Shown here one piece after another: positions 12,901 to 20,920 of a stretch of DNA of 64,000 nt. A model generated the notes under the pieces. The model did not search any database and had not been told where the DNA came from. It saw only the letters and a program-made list of their open reading frames with translations. This DNA comes from Undaria pinnatifida (lineage: Eukaryota; Sar; Phaeophyceae; Laminariales; Alariaceae). The number at the start of each line of letters is the position of its first letter. The stretch's first letter is position 1. Made by a program: the position numbers and the translations under genes. The stretch spans positions 4,386,697-4,450,696 of the forward strand of contig JABAKD010000011.1 of NCBI GenBank assembly GCA_012845835.1, given 5' to 3'.

Positions 12901-15900
12901 TCCATCCCATGTACTATCCTCGCATTGCTCTCGCGCTCCCTCTCAGTAGTAACTCAGATCCGAGGTCACATAGCGGACCCTCCTCCCCCCTCCCCACTAC
13001 GGTATGCGCCTTCATACTCATCGCGAGAATAAGACACACAACCCGTAATACGCGCGATCGGAGTATCACACACAGCTTGCAAAGATGAGTTTCGACAAAA
13101 TATTCGATCTCACGGCTGGAGTGTATTTTCATTTTTTGTAATAATTCAGCATTTTCTTCCCTCGTCGACTCGCGTCGAATTGTAAACGAATGTCCTGCTG
13201 CGCCAAGTCCCTGGCGGCGACCACGCATTCCCAATACCCTACGCAGTCTCTAGCGACAGCTGTGATATCTTAGTACCATGGTATTGCATCATTATCCTGC
13301 TGTCCTCTTGGTCTTCTGGCAGACATCTAGTACTTGGGTATATGGCGGCGTTGTCGAAGCCAGGCTCGACGCCTACCGGACGATACTAAATACAAAATAA
13401 TATTACCGAAGATCGCCTCGGGGGACAACTCACAGGCTGTTTTTCCCTATTTTTTATACCTAACAAAAAAATGCATTATTCTCCTACAGCCGACACGCCT
13501 CCCCCCAACTCCCAACCCATGCCTTGCCACGTCTCCATCTACACCTATGTACCGTCCTCTGCGGACGCGCCTATTCCCCTCCCATGCTTTAAAACTTACA
13601 ACGCCGTAATCCACCGTACCGTAACATTTAGATTCCACCCTTTTGGCCTTCTGGCAGACACCCAGTATGTGGCGGGCGTCGTGGAGGCCAAACTCGACGC
13701 CTACCGGACGCAGTTCGGGCGCGACCCAGCGGTTCGAGCGGCAGCTACGGTAACGCGAAATCTGTGCTACGCCAACAAGGGCGGGATCTCGGCGAGCTTC
13801 ATCTGCGCCGGCTGGGACGCGCGAGAGGGGAGCGCGGTTTTCGTTGTGGACAAGGTGGGGGGATAGTGTCGAGAAGGGGGGGAGGCGGGGTGGGGAGGGG
13901 TCGGGGAGGGGGGCGGGGGGGGGGGGGGGGGCAGGGAGCTAGGGGGGGGAGGAGAGGGTTGCTGAACTTGCCCCTATTTAACCCTTTTTGGGCCCAGGTA
14001 GGGGCAGGGGGGGTGGGGGGAGCTAAACGCATCCCTTTCAACCTTTTCAGGACGCAGGTATAGAGACCAACCCTCTCGCACACGGGAGCGCGGGGCAGCA
14101 CGACACAGCACGAGTTGTGTCGTGCTGCAATCGAAACCATCGCACTCTGGAAATGTTGCCGTGCACACCCACCCGCGGTATACGATACGACGGCGGCGGT
14201 GCAAAGGTAGTTCGACTGACGGCAGCAGCGTTGTCGGAAGGACCGGCGGCGCGGGAGACCAATTTTGCGAGCGTTGTCGCTCGGGTACGCACCCTGCAAT
14301 CACGGCCCGGGCTGCTCCGTGTGACCGATATGCTGCACTCGTCACTTTTTTCTCAACACATTTTCCCCTTTTTGAAGTTCCAAAGGATTTCTGAAGCACA
14401 TACATATATATTTTTTTACTGCATGTGATAGTATTCAACTCTAATTCAAAGGTTACGAAATATGTGTGTATACACTTGAATGCTTATAATATATCCAATT
14501 ATAATCGCAAGCCAGTTTGCGTCCCCGGAGCGTGTGGTCCGGTTCTAAATGTACAGGGGCTATGCCGTAGCTGTTACATTCTTGCGAATGTGGTCCACGT
14601 GTGAGTCCGAGTGGTTTTCTCCCGGAGCGTGCGGTGTAATTCTAAGAGGTTGGTATTGCTTCAGACATGACCCCCAAGCGTGGGGGCTGCGAATCAATAC
14701 AACATAAAACAGGGACCAAGCCACGACACCAAATGGGGGGCGGTGCCTCTGGTCGTAGTCGAGGGGTTTATAGAGATTTTGGTTTATGCCGACACATGGT
14801 TAGAGCAGACTCTCTCTTGTTTGGTTGTGGCGTGGAAGACACGCCGAGGTGGGTCGGTACCTGGGGTCTACACGGAGCAGAGCCCGGGACCTCTGGTGAC
14901 CTTGATGCTGTGTATAACGAGGCGGTGCTGCGGGAAGGGGGCCTACTGTAGCATCCACACAAGTCTTGTTCCAAATAGCGTATCCTCGGAGCGTCTGGCG
15001 AAGTTCTAAATTGTAAAGGGGTTTTCAAAACGTTTTGTTCCTGCAAGTATGATCCAACCCTAATTCTCCAAGAAGTTTTGGCCCCGACGACAAGTGTGAT
15101 TTTTTCCTCACCCGTAGTCGTATATTGTAAAAAAATGGTGCAGTCTCTTAACCGGTTCTATAAACTGCGAAATTTTGTCCTGTACTTCTTCCCGAGCGCT
15201 TTCCCCCCCACACATGGGTGCAGTTACAACGGGATCAAAAGGTTTTTTTTTCTACTGTTTTTTTGCCGAAAATGTGACATCCCTTATCGTACAGGGGGGT
15301 ACCCTGCTGGAGCAAACGTTCGCGATTGGTGGGTCCGGGTCACCCTTCGCCATGGGCTATTGCGACCTCTACCTTCGACCAGGTCTAGAAAGGTGGGTGC
15401 GGTGAAGTGCGGTGCGGTGCGGTGCGGTGCAGTGCCGCTCGGTGCGGTGCGGTGCGGTGCAGTGCCGCTCGGTGCGGTGCGGTGCCGTGTGGTGCGGTTC
15501 GGCACTCTTACTTTTACCGTCAAGTTACGCCTGGCCTCGAAGGACGAGAAGAAAATGACAAAAAAGAATGCCAACGAAGGGGCGGTTCGCACGCATCAGG
15601 TATATATACCAGGGGTGTGTACTCGCATGTACAACTGCACTGAGTTGTTGGAGCGTTACGGACTAGGTTAGGGCAAAGAGCGTCATGCGAAAACAACGAT
15701 GGCAGCTGCAAGCATAAACCCGAACTGTTGGCTCGTTCGTTGCCAGCGGGCACCCCCTCTCCTCCCGCCTTCTCCTCCTCGTCTTCCCCCCCCCCCCCCC
15801 CCCCCCCGCACCGCCTCTTCCCTCGCTCAACCAACAAGCCCCCCCACCCCAATTCCCATGGTTTCAAGACTTACGGCTATGATTGACAATTGAGTATACG

Positions 15901-17882
15901 ACGCGTGCAACGATAGAGGTAGCGTTTTTTTGGCTTTTTTTTTCCTGAAATGACGGGGTTTCTTGACCCAAAATCGTCGAAAAATGTCATAATTTGACTC
16001 TTGGTTTGGGTTCACCATGTTATTGTTTGGCATACCTAAGGCATGGATTTGTTTGATCATCGGGTTGCACTTTCATTTTGCTCATTTTTTTTTTTTGCCT
16101 CAAAAGGCATGAAAAAAGAAAAAAAAAGGAGCTCCTTAGCCCCTTTAGAGCCCCAACTAAATCCCCCCTATACTAACTTCAAGTAAAGGCGTTAAGTGAG
16201 GAGCCTTCGAAAAAAAAAGAAGAAAATGACAAACCTCTACCGTTGTGCCATACGCCCTCCCATCTCCATCTCCTCCCTCCGCCTACCTCTCCCAGTCCTT
16301 CCCCCACAACCCCGCCTCCTCCTTCCCCAGCTCTCAGCAGCACCCCCCTCCCTCCCTTCCTCCCACCCCGACCCTCCGAATCATTTGTCAGGTGCTACCA
16401 TTTATCACAAATATATCCGCCCACCGCCTCCCCACCCCGGCCAACGTTTTCGAGTGTCATTAATCACATGCCGCCCACCCCCCCCTGCTCTTCCCGTCCC
16501 ATGAATTTGGAGTGCCGTTTTGATCACCCGCCGCCCTCTCTAACCACCCCCACGTTTATCACCCCCTCCAGGAAGATAGGATAAGCAAAAGGTTTTGATA
16601 TGTAGTGTTTGGAAGAAGCGTGCTGAGCTTCCAAACGTTGGAGTTGTCTCTATAGAGAGTAGGAACGGTGCTCCGCCTCGAAGGGAAGGCGTGGGCAATG
16701 GTCAAATGACTTGAGCCAAGCAACAAATGAACACCCCCCCCCCCCCGCACTCTTGCCGCGTCCCTACTCCTAGTCAAACCGAGTATCACGTGTCACCCCA
16801 ACCCCTGCGGTTGCCACTTACGCCTGTGTATCTGTGTTAAGACAATCTGCATTGGAACGCCAACGATATGCGTTGCCTTGCTGTTCCCCGGTGTACTGCA
16901 TAATTGCAATAGTCGGCGTCCCCAATGTTCTAGGGGGTTAGCCCGTTTAGAGCCCCCAAACCCCTCCCTATTCTAGTTCCAAGTGATTTGTCCCCAAAAA
17001 CGGGTTTCTGGTCGGAAAGGCGTTAACCTCGTAACTTCCAAGGTCGATTTCGCGGGTTCGAGCCCCCCCGAGCGCATACATACTCGTATATATATCGGAC
17101 TCGTAGGGACCTGTTTTTTGTGCAGCAATTGGCTCGCGGAAAGTGCGAGAGCGTGGGTTAGCAAAATTCGATGAAAATTGACGAGCGCTGGGAATGCCTG
17201 AACCAACCCTTTGCGCGATAACAAGGAAGGCTCGTCTCGGGGGGGGGAAGGGGAGACGGGGCGACACCTGTGACCACGGCTTTGTCCAGAATATGGAAAG
17301 CAAAAGTGAGATTTGGAGAAAAAAAACAAGTAAGAATTGCTTACTGGTGGATAGGTCTGGCGGCTGCACAAAAAGGTTACCAATTTTAGCTACGAGAAAG
17401 TACCCATTGATCTCGCGATGCACGCAGCAGCAGCGGCCATGTATATGATGAACTGAACCAAAATATATTTTGTAAAATTATTCTAACGACGTCAGGTGCG
17501 AGTTGGACAATTTTGGGGTCGATAGTCGTCTTTGCAAGCTGCGTGATACACCGGTCGCCCGTTTTTTAGAAGTTGCTTGAACGTGTTGATCGACCAACCT
17601 GTGTGTTAATGATGTAATAGGGACGAGTGCGTGGCGCATGTTCAGAAGGCGATCGAGCTGGCCATCGCTCGGGACGGGTCTTCGGGAGGGATCATTCGAC
17701 TCTGCGTGGTGTCGTCGGCGGGGGTAGAGAGATGGACTGTCAATCCTTCGGAGCAGGCGGGGGGGGGGGAGGGGGGGGGGGGGGGCGAGGGGGGAGGGGA
17801 AGGAGGGGGGGGGGGCGCCGAGGGGGGAGGGGAAGGAGGGGCGGCGGCAGGGGCGGCGAGAAGGAGTAGAAGAAGCTCGTAA
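744..17882 (+). CDS. 20S proteasome subunit beta-1 (caspase-like), four exons
   Basis: This is a catalytic beta subunit of the 20S core; beta-1 cleaves after acidic residues. Exons 744-987, 13658-13854, 15295-15392 and 17621-17882 join with consistent phases (1, 0, 2) at GT-AG sites. Counting from Thr1 (codon 834-836), the catalytic set is present: Thr1, Asp17 and Lys33 in exon 1, the GGSGS turn (Ser129) in exon 3 and the RDGSSGG motif (Asp166, Ser169) in exon 4. The RSG motif after strand S4 carries the Arg expected in the beta-1 acidic-substrate pocket, and SGNTADTQ matches the family SGSAADTQ. The mature chain would be 236 residues, against about 205 in the human protein; the excess is a Gly-rich C-terminal tail. 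Oddities: the leader is hydrophobic and signal-peptide-like, and residue -1 is Ala where the family has Gly. The gene would be PSMB6 in human and PRE3 in yeast nomenclature. Family identity is certain; the start is less so (ATG 636, 744 or 783). Confidence 0.9.
1123..1385. mobile_element. MITE family M1, copy 1
   Basis: A 263-base element begins AAGGCTACGGTAGG and ends CCTACCGTAGCCTAGG, so its ends are inverted repeats. Inside are two near-perfect palindromes, one centred on CACTCGCACGAGT (about 1171) and one on ACTCGCGCAAGTGA (about 1324). An inverted homologous copy lies at 63420-63681. It has no coding capacity. Target duplications are not clear. Confidence 0.65.
1389..2260. repeat. Tandem duplication, period about 442 bases
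   Basis: A block beginning ATAGATATAATTACATTTG at 1389 is repeated at about 1831 with few differences, mainly a run length in CGAAA(A)TTTT and a short deletion near 2197. Both copies carry CT-rich tracts that make matching open frames, which are not taken as genes. It sits directly beside the MITE end. Confidence 0.75.
2215..2580. repeat. Nested tandem duplication with GC-rich AGCGCCGTGCGG motifs
   Basis: The segment from GTACATACCGGTACTACTAC (about 2220) to GGCCCAGCGGCGCAGCG (about 2337) is repeated from about 2372 to 2490, followed by a diverged GTGCGGAGCC and GGTGC-type microsatellite to about 2575. From 2580 to 3037 I see only unique-looking intron sequence, with one GC-rich palindrome at about 2922-2940 (GGGCGGCGTCAGCCGCCC). 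A diverged piece of that palindrome recurs near 12570. Confidence 0.6.
3038..4060. mobile_element. Non-autonomous pogo/Tc1-mariner-like DNA element
   Basis: The ends are 24-base inverted repeats, CAGTCGACCCCGCTTTAAAG at the left and the complement CTTTAAAGCGGGGACGACTG at the right, flanked by TA on both sides (3036-3037, 4061-4062). TA target sites and CAGT-type termini are typical of pogo-like Tc1/mariner elements. Sub-terminal copies of GTGTCTTTA and GTGTCGTTATAGCGGGG make extra hairpins at each end. The 1,023-base interior has no transposase-like frame, so the element would need help in trans. Confidence 0.65.
4280..4375. repeat. CTGCTGGTGTG minisatellite
   Basis: Short tandem copies of TGCTGCTGGTG with GGT-rich extension. 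It is part of the sequence between the pogo-like element and the SINE (4061-4550), in which nothing else is recognised. Confidence 0.6.
4551..4850 (+). mobile_element. tRNA-derived SINE family S1, copy 1
   Basis: A polymerase III A box (TGGCGTATCAGG, about 4565) and B box (GAGTTCAAATCC, about 4609) lie 44 bases apart, as in a tRNA. They are followed by a conserved body with GACTTGCGGAAAGCGCGAGA and CACCTGTGACCACG, and an A-rich tail near 4843-4862. Four related copies occur at about 17027, 47360 (-), 47650 (-) and 60987. The 300 bases after it (4863-5145) hold no recognised feature. Confidence 0.75.
5147..5612. repeat. Dispersed repeat family R1, long copy 1
   Basis: About 460 bases match 30245-30705 closely, including CATCAGGCCTGGGCTG, GCTGGCCTGCCACATATACA and a 3' part with GATCGAAGTATCACACGCAA then CGATCTCACAGCTGAAGTG. 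Shorter pieces of the 3' part occur at about 13035, 19745 (inverted), 36940, 38815 and 39075 (inverted). The class is unknown: no terminal repeats or coding domain are visible. Confidence 0.65.
5628..8165. repeat. Diverged palindrome-cored minisatellite (43-base unit)
   Basis: The best-preserved end (about 7830-8165) has a unit of about 43 bases: CACCTTCC, then the palindrome ACAATCTATTGT, a short CGACAATG linker, then the palindrome TCTATCGATAGA. Units of 40-43 bases follow one another with 10-25% differences. Further left the same words recur at irregular spacing. It lies wholly in proteasome intron 1, and the open frames in it are by-products of its composition. Confidence 0.75.
8430..10256 (+). 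pseudogene. Dead non-LTR retrotransposon (LINE) reverse transcriptase
   Basis: The frame from about 8436 encodes a LINE-type reverse transcriptase: the [14 protein letters not shown] fingers motif, [24 protein letters not shown] (first catalytic Asp), [14 protein letters not shown] and LYADDAG (the YADD box, intact). The thumb and downstream region follow, with GCMTWSP and LRRA. At about 9825 the frame breaks and continues at +1 ([41 protein letters not shown]). It then meets a TGA at 10108-10110 and ends near 10256. There is no upstream endonuclease, so the copy is 5' truncated. A second fragment of the same family is at about 48121-48185. The clade is not decided. It lies in intron 1 in the sense orientation of the host gene. 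Confidence 0.85.
10262..10318. repeat. Poly-G tract
   Basis: A GGGGGA/poly-G run of more than 50 bases follows the LINE. Similar G- or C-runs occur at about 13905-13955, 15787-15808, 35617-36440, 36657-36695 and 53946-53968. They could form quadruplexes and are probable length-variation points. Confidence 0.7.
10524..11388. repeat. CCTTT/TTTTC microsatellite with a 500-base assembly gap
   Basis: CCTTT repeats fill 10524-10839, then N from 10840 to 11339 (exactly 500, so an arbitrary gap size), then TTTTC repeats to about 11388. The true length is unknown. Frames through it are artefacts. Confidence 0.95.
11389..13322. other. Rest of intron 1: no gene seen
   Basis: Mixed intron sequence with imperfect CAG-type trinucleotides (about 11950-12240). 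A copy of the R1 3' part lies at about 13025-13145 (ATACGCGCGATCGGAGTATC, CGATCTCACGGCTGGAGTG). No coding region or RNA gene is supported. Confidence 0.5.
13323..13385 (+). pseudogene. Decayed duplicate of the 5' end of proteasome exon 2
   Basis: The acceptor-like TCTTGGTCTTCTGGCAG and the next 60 bases match the true exon 2 boundary at 13640-13717. The shared text includes GAAGCCAGGCTCGACGCCTA against GAGGCCAAACTCGACGCCTA. In the phase required by exon 1, the third codon is TAG, so this copy cannot be used. It lies 335 bases upstream of the real exon. Confidence 0.75.
13658..13854 (+). CDS. Proteasome beta-1 exon 2
   Basis: The acceptor is CTGGCAG|ACACCC and the donor GACAAG|GTGGGG. With the G left by exon 1 the join reads ...[21 protein letters not shown], and it ends in [18 protein letters not shown]. 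It matches the helix and strand segment of the human protein that contains CYRY and AGWD. It lies 12,670 bases downstream of exon 1. Confidence 0.9.
13855..15294. other. Proteasome intron 2
   Basis: It begins with a G-rich tract (13855-13960). Three diverged copies of a CCGGAGCGTGTGG...TTCTAAATGTA motif lie at about 14525, 14620 and 14990. Nothing in the open frames of 14047-14951 resembles a known protein. Confidence 0.5.
15295..15392 (+). CDS. Proteasome beta-1 exon 3
   Basis: The acceptor is CGTACAG|GGGGGT and the donor GAAAG|GTGGGT (phase 2). It encodes [20 protein letters not shown] followed by [12 protein letters not shown]. This corresponds to the family segment [16 protein letters not shown] and carries Ser129. 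The downstream intron begins inside a GGTGC microsatellite. Confidence 0.9.
15400..15500. repeat. GGTGC pentanucleotide microsatellite
   Basis: Tandem GGTGC with GCCGCTC interruptions starts at the exon 3 donor. A shorter related stretch is at about 2505-2560. Confidence 0.8.
15900..16065. repeat. Dispersed repeat family R2, copy 1
   Basis: The text ACGATAGAGGTAGC...GACGGGGTTTCTTGACCCAA and ACCTAAGGCATGG matches copies at 18060-18235 and 55945-56125, with a short piece at 56130-56180. The copies share a conserved left part and a right part ending near TTTCTGGGAGAG. The class is unknown. Confidence 0.6.
16138..16197. mobile_element. Mini-MITE M2 (TTAA type), short copy
   Basis: A degraded 60-base copy: TTAGCCCCTTTAGAGCCCC at the left and AAAGGCGTTAAG at the right. 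See the intact copy at 18249-18338. Confidence 0.4.
16580..16790. repeat. Dispersed repeat R3, copy 1
   Basis: GGAACGGTGCTCCGCCTCGA...GGTCAAATGACTTGAG...AACAAATGA, next to a poly-C run. It has an inverted homologue at about 44530-44720. The class is unknown. The pyrimidine-rich stretch 16200-16560 before it shows no gene. Confidence 0.55.
16938..17026. mobile_element. Mini-MITE M2 (TTAA type), copy 2
   Basis: Left end TTAGCCCGTTTAGAGCCCCC and right end GGAAAGGCGTTAAC, with the shared interior CCAAGTGATTTGTCCCCAAA. It abuts the head of SINE copy 2. Confidence 0.55.
17027..17330 (+). mobile_element. tRNA-derived SINE S1, copy 2 (diverged)
   Basis: The B box GGGTTCGAGCC is clear at about 17054. 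The A-box side is replaced or worn (AACCTCGTAACTTCCAAGG). The body matches S1: GCGGAAAGTGCGAGAG, GACGAGCGCTGGGAATGC and CACCTGTGACCACGG. The most diverged of the five copies. Confidence 0.6.
17621..17882 (+). CDS. Proteasome beta-1 exon 4 with Gly-rich tail
   Basis: The acceptor is ATGTAATAG|GGACGAG, completing the split Arg codon. It encodes [20 protein letters not shown] then [20 protein letters not shown], aligning with the family C-terminal helix and the RDGSSGG motif. After VNPSEQA the frame runs into a (GGGGA)-type microsatellite and continues as about 36 residues of Gly, Glu, Ala and finally RRSRRSS before TAA at 17880-17882. Either the protein really has this tail, or another splice site near 17755 leads to an exon not recognised here. 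Confidence 0.8.
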
Positions 17883-18059
17883 GAGGGTTACGTAGCCAGG
17901 AGGGCGGCGTGTGATTAAATACAAAACGAAAGAGACGAAAAAAAAGTGGCGGGGGGGGTGTGTGTGTGCTCTCGTCCAAGGGCACTGTCCCCGGGGCATG
18001 CATGCAGCCTACATGTAGGCATGCTGAGGTGGTTTTCCACCCGCGATGGCGGTACCGCT

Positions 18060-18235
18060 GTGGACGCGTGGTACGATAGAGGTAGCACATTTCGTGTGAA
18101 ATTGTGTCTAAATGCCGGGGCTCCTCAACCCAAATTCGTCGGAAACAGTCGAAAAAAAATTGTCTGGTTTTAGTCGTGTACCTAGGGCATGGGGTTTTTC
18201 GTCCGGTAGCAGTCATATTCTTCTCCCAATCAATT
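18060..18235. repeat. Dispersed repeat family R2, copy 2
   Basis: ACGATAGAGGTAGCACATTT, GGGGCTCCTCAACCCAAAT and GTACCTAGGGCATGGGG align with the copies at 15900 and 55945. It ends with TTTCTGGGAGAG immediately before the TTAA mini-MITE. Confidence 0.65.
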
Positions 18236-18248
18236 TCTGGGAGAGTTC

Positions 18249-18338
18249 TTAACCCCTTTAGAGCCCCCGAACCCCTCCCTGTACTAAATCCAAGTAATTT
18301 TGTCCCCCAAAACGGGTTTCCAGTTGTAAAGGGGTTAA
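18249..18338. mobile_element. Mini-MITE M2, intact 90-base copy flanked by TTAA
   Basis: The ends are TTAACCCCTTTAGA and TGTAAAGGGGTTAA, a near-perfect inverted repeat including TTAA on both sides. TTAA targets are the hallmark of piggyBac elements, so a piggyBac-type mobiliser is inferred. The interior holds CCAAGTAATTTTGTCCCCCA. It is repeated, worn, at 16138, 16938 and twice inverted at 33764-33920. Confidence 0.6.
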
Positions 18339-19165
18339 GCTCCCAAATTTAGGAACCTTGAAGAAAAAAAGTGGTGACCTCTGTCGTAGCACCCGTCTGT
18401 GGTATTAATAGTAGTAATGCACTGTTAACGGCTACATGCGGGAGATGTGCAGTTCACAACAAGCCGATTTTTTATTTTTGGTATACCGCCGTAGCAAGTT
18501 CCTAAAACATATCTCAGCCACGCGCTGTAAGTTCTTTCCCGATTAAAGATCGATACTCAACTTTTCAAGCTGCCGCAGACGAGGTTTCAACCTTTTCGGA
18601 ATTGCACTCCCGGGGTCGAATAACTCAGGATTTGACAAAAGTTAACAAGTTTATTGTTGTCGGAAAATTGTTTATTTTATCGGTCGGTGCTCATGACGTC
18701 GTTTTATTTCACGGTCGTCCCTCGCCCCCCCCCCCTTGTTGGACGAAAACACGGCTACGAGTAGTAGCTGTTCACTACTGCTTGTCTTCTTTAGTAGTAC
18801 CAGATGTACCTGCGTTCCTCTTTCTTTCCTTTCCATTTCTCTTCTTTTTTTTTCGTCCTTTTTTTTTTCACCCCCTTGCACGTAGTCTGGTGTGCTGACC
18901 CCGCACATGTTCCGTCCCCGCATTCGTTGCGTTCGGCAATGCATGGCCAAACCACTCGTATTTGCAATGTGTGTCCCGCCCTCGGAAAGTGATACACATT
19001 TTTTTTTTTTCCTTCAATTTCACCCCCGTGACGTCATTTGGGTGCCCTTCGACCGGTATATCGTATGGGTCAGGGTTAGGGTTTGTTTCATGGTTGGTTG
19101 TGAAACACACAATGGTGTGTGGGGGCCGCCACTAGACCACCGGGGCGACCGACTTCCTTACAGCA
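18339..19165. other. Intergenic, no gene seen
   Basis: AT-rich and pyrimidine-rich sequence with poly-T runs and a short telomere-like GGGTCAGGGTTAGGG at about 19069. No coding or RNA feature is supported. Confidence 0.5.
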
Positions 19166-19166
19166 G

Positions 19167-19392
19167 TAGCATGATGAGTCTATGATCTGCAAGACTTATA
19201 TTAATAGATCATGTAGTCAAGAAAGGGCCGGACGATCTGCACCATCTAGCATTCACTGTTGTCCTCAAGATTACATGTTCATGATGAGTCTATGATCTGC
19301 GAGACCTATATTAATAGATCATGTAGTAGTCAAGAAAGGGCCGGACGATCTGCATCATCTAGCATTCACTGTTGTCCTCAAGATTACATGAT
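19167..19392. repeat. Tandem duplication, period about 110 bases
   Basis: The unit starting CATGATGAGTCTATGATCTG and ending CCTCAAGATTACATG is present twice with a 3-base insertion (TAG) in the second. A third, partial run of GATCATG/GATGATCTGA words follows to about 19455. The unit itself is rich in short GATC palindromes. Confidence 0.75.
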
Positions 19393-19739
19393 CTATCTGC
19401 TAGGCCAATAGATCATGTTGCCGTGATGATCTGAACAATCTGTGATGATCTGAATAATCTAGCACCGGTTTCCTGGGTTGGGTACGTACAACACAGATCC
19501 TTCTCAACATACCATAACCACGGAGTCGCGACCTCTTCCTTTTACAGAGAACTAAACTAACCCTATAGTCTATAGGGCGGGGTCCAACTTTAGTGCGGGT
19601 ATTCCTATCTGACATGGCACCGCACTGACGAGGGACCACGACTGCTGTACTCCTGCGCTCGCTAGCGTTAAAAAGAAAGTACTACAAACTATGCTTATTG
19701 TTATCACTTAGTATCATTATATTATTATTATTTGATAAA

Positions 19740-19925
19740 AATAAAAGTGAAAATACACTCCAGCTGTGAGATTGAAGATTTTGTCGGAACTCCTCTTTGC
19801 AAGCTGTGTGTGATACTCCGATCGCGCGTATTACTGGGTGTGTGTCCTCATAAAGGATATAGGTCGGCGACTTCCCTTGGAACTACAGTGTAGCTCGTAC
19901 CAGGGTCCAACAGGGTGATGTTAGT
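19740..19925 (-). repeat. R1 repeat 3' part, inverted
   Basis: Reading on the minus strand, it has the R1 words GATCGGAGTATCACACACAG, TTGCAAAGAGGAG and ATCTCACAGCTGGAGTG, with the upstream GTCGCCGACCTATATCCTT also present. Confidence 0.6.
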
Positions 19926-20076
19926 CTGTGCGCGGAAACTATAATACCCGTTTTGGGGGCGGACAAAATCTGACAGCTGTGGAAGGAAATGCATCAGTTT
20001 ATCAAGTGTATGCTGTAAGTCGTACAACCAGTGAGGAGAGAACGGAGTGTTCGAAGGGGTGGGGGGTGGGGGGTTC

Positions 20077-20455
20077 TGTTATACGGCTTAGTTTGGGTAA
20101 GCTATCGGTTAACCAGTTGCAAGTGGTCAAACGGACTAATACCCCACTAATACCTTAACAAATGGCGTCGTCGGCAGGACCATGGGTTTTTGGGTCGTGG
20201 GTTCGATCCCCACCATCCACAATAATAATAAACTTTTCAGATTTTCCCATGTCGAACTTGAAAAATACCCTCCCTGGTATCCCCAGGAAATGAAACGGCT
20301 TGGATATTGACAGAGGTCCGCCGTATATCCGGCCGACCTGCTATCCCGCCGTTTCAGGGGGGGAGAGTGTTATACGGCTGGCTTAGTTTGGGTAAGCTAT
20401 CGGTTAACCAGTTGCAAGTGGTCAAACGGACTAATACCCCACTAATACCTTAACA
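20077..20455 (+). mobile_element. TRIM-like miniature LTR retrotransposon, copy 1
   Basis: Two direct terminal repeats, 20077-20160 and 20368-20455, begin TGTTATACGGC and end CCTTAACA. Two bases after the first repeat comes TGGCGTCGTCGGCAGG, a plausible primer-binding site starting with TGG. Immediately before the second repeat is the polypurine tract AGGGGGGGAGAG. GTTC flanks both ends (20073-20076, 20456-20459) as a target duplication. The 207-base interior has no coding capacity but contains a tRNA T-arm-like GTGGGTTCGATCCCCAC. These are the defining marks of a TRIM. Confidence 0.8.
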
Positions 20456-20547
20456 GTTCCAACAGCTTTAGGTCGCATAGATGTAGGGACTTGGTATACA
20501 CGTGGTGCTAGGTCTAGGCGATGGTGCGGGTGGTGAAGAAGGAGGGG

Positions 20548-20920
20548 TGTTAAGGAATTAGTGGGGTATTAGTCCGTTTGACCACTTGCACAGGTTAACC
20601 AATAGCTTACCCAAACTAAGCCTGATAACACTCTCCCCCCCTGAAACGGCGGGATACCAGGTCGGCCGAATATACGGGCGGCCCTGTCAATTATCCAAGC
20701 CGTTTCCTTTCCTGGGTATACCGGGGAGAGCATTTTTCAAGTTCGCCATGGGAAAATCTGAAAAAGTTTATTATGATGGTGGATGTGGGGATCGAACCCA
20801 CGACCCAAAAAACCCATGGTCTGTCGACGACGCCATTTGTTAAGGACTTTGTGGGGTATTAGTCCGTTTGACCACTTGCACAGGTTAACCGATAGCTTAC
20901 CCAAACTAAGCCTTACAACA
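20548..20920 (-). mobile_element. TRIM-like miniature LTR retrotransposon, copy 2 (opposite orientation)
   Basis: Terminal repeats 20838-20920 and 20548-20630 on the minus strand begin TGTTGTAAGGC or TGTTATCAGGC and end CCTTAACA. The primer-site-like TGGCGTCGTCGACAG follows the first, and GGGGGGAGAG precedes the second. GGGG flanks both ends (20544-20547, 20921-20924). It differs from copy 1 by scattered substitutions, so this looks like a separate insertion rather than a fresh inverted duplication. Confidence 0.8.

Noticed and set aside
14047-14951. Several 80-150 codon frames in proteasome intron 2
   Set aside because: They lie between two exons whose join is exact and do not resemble any proteasome segment or other family.
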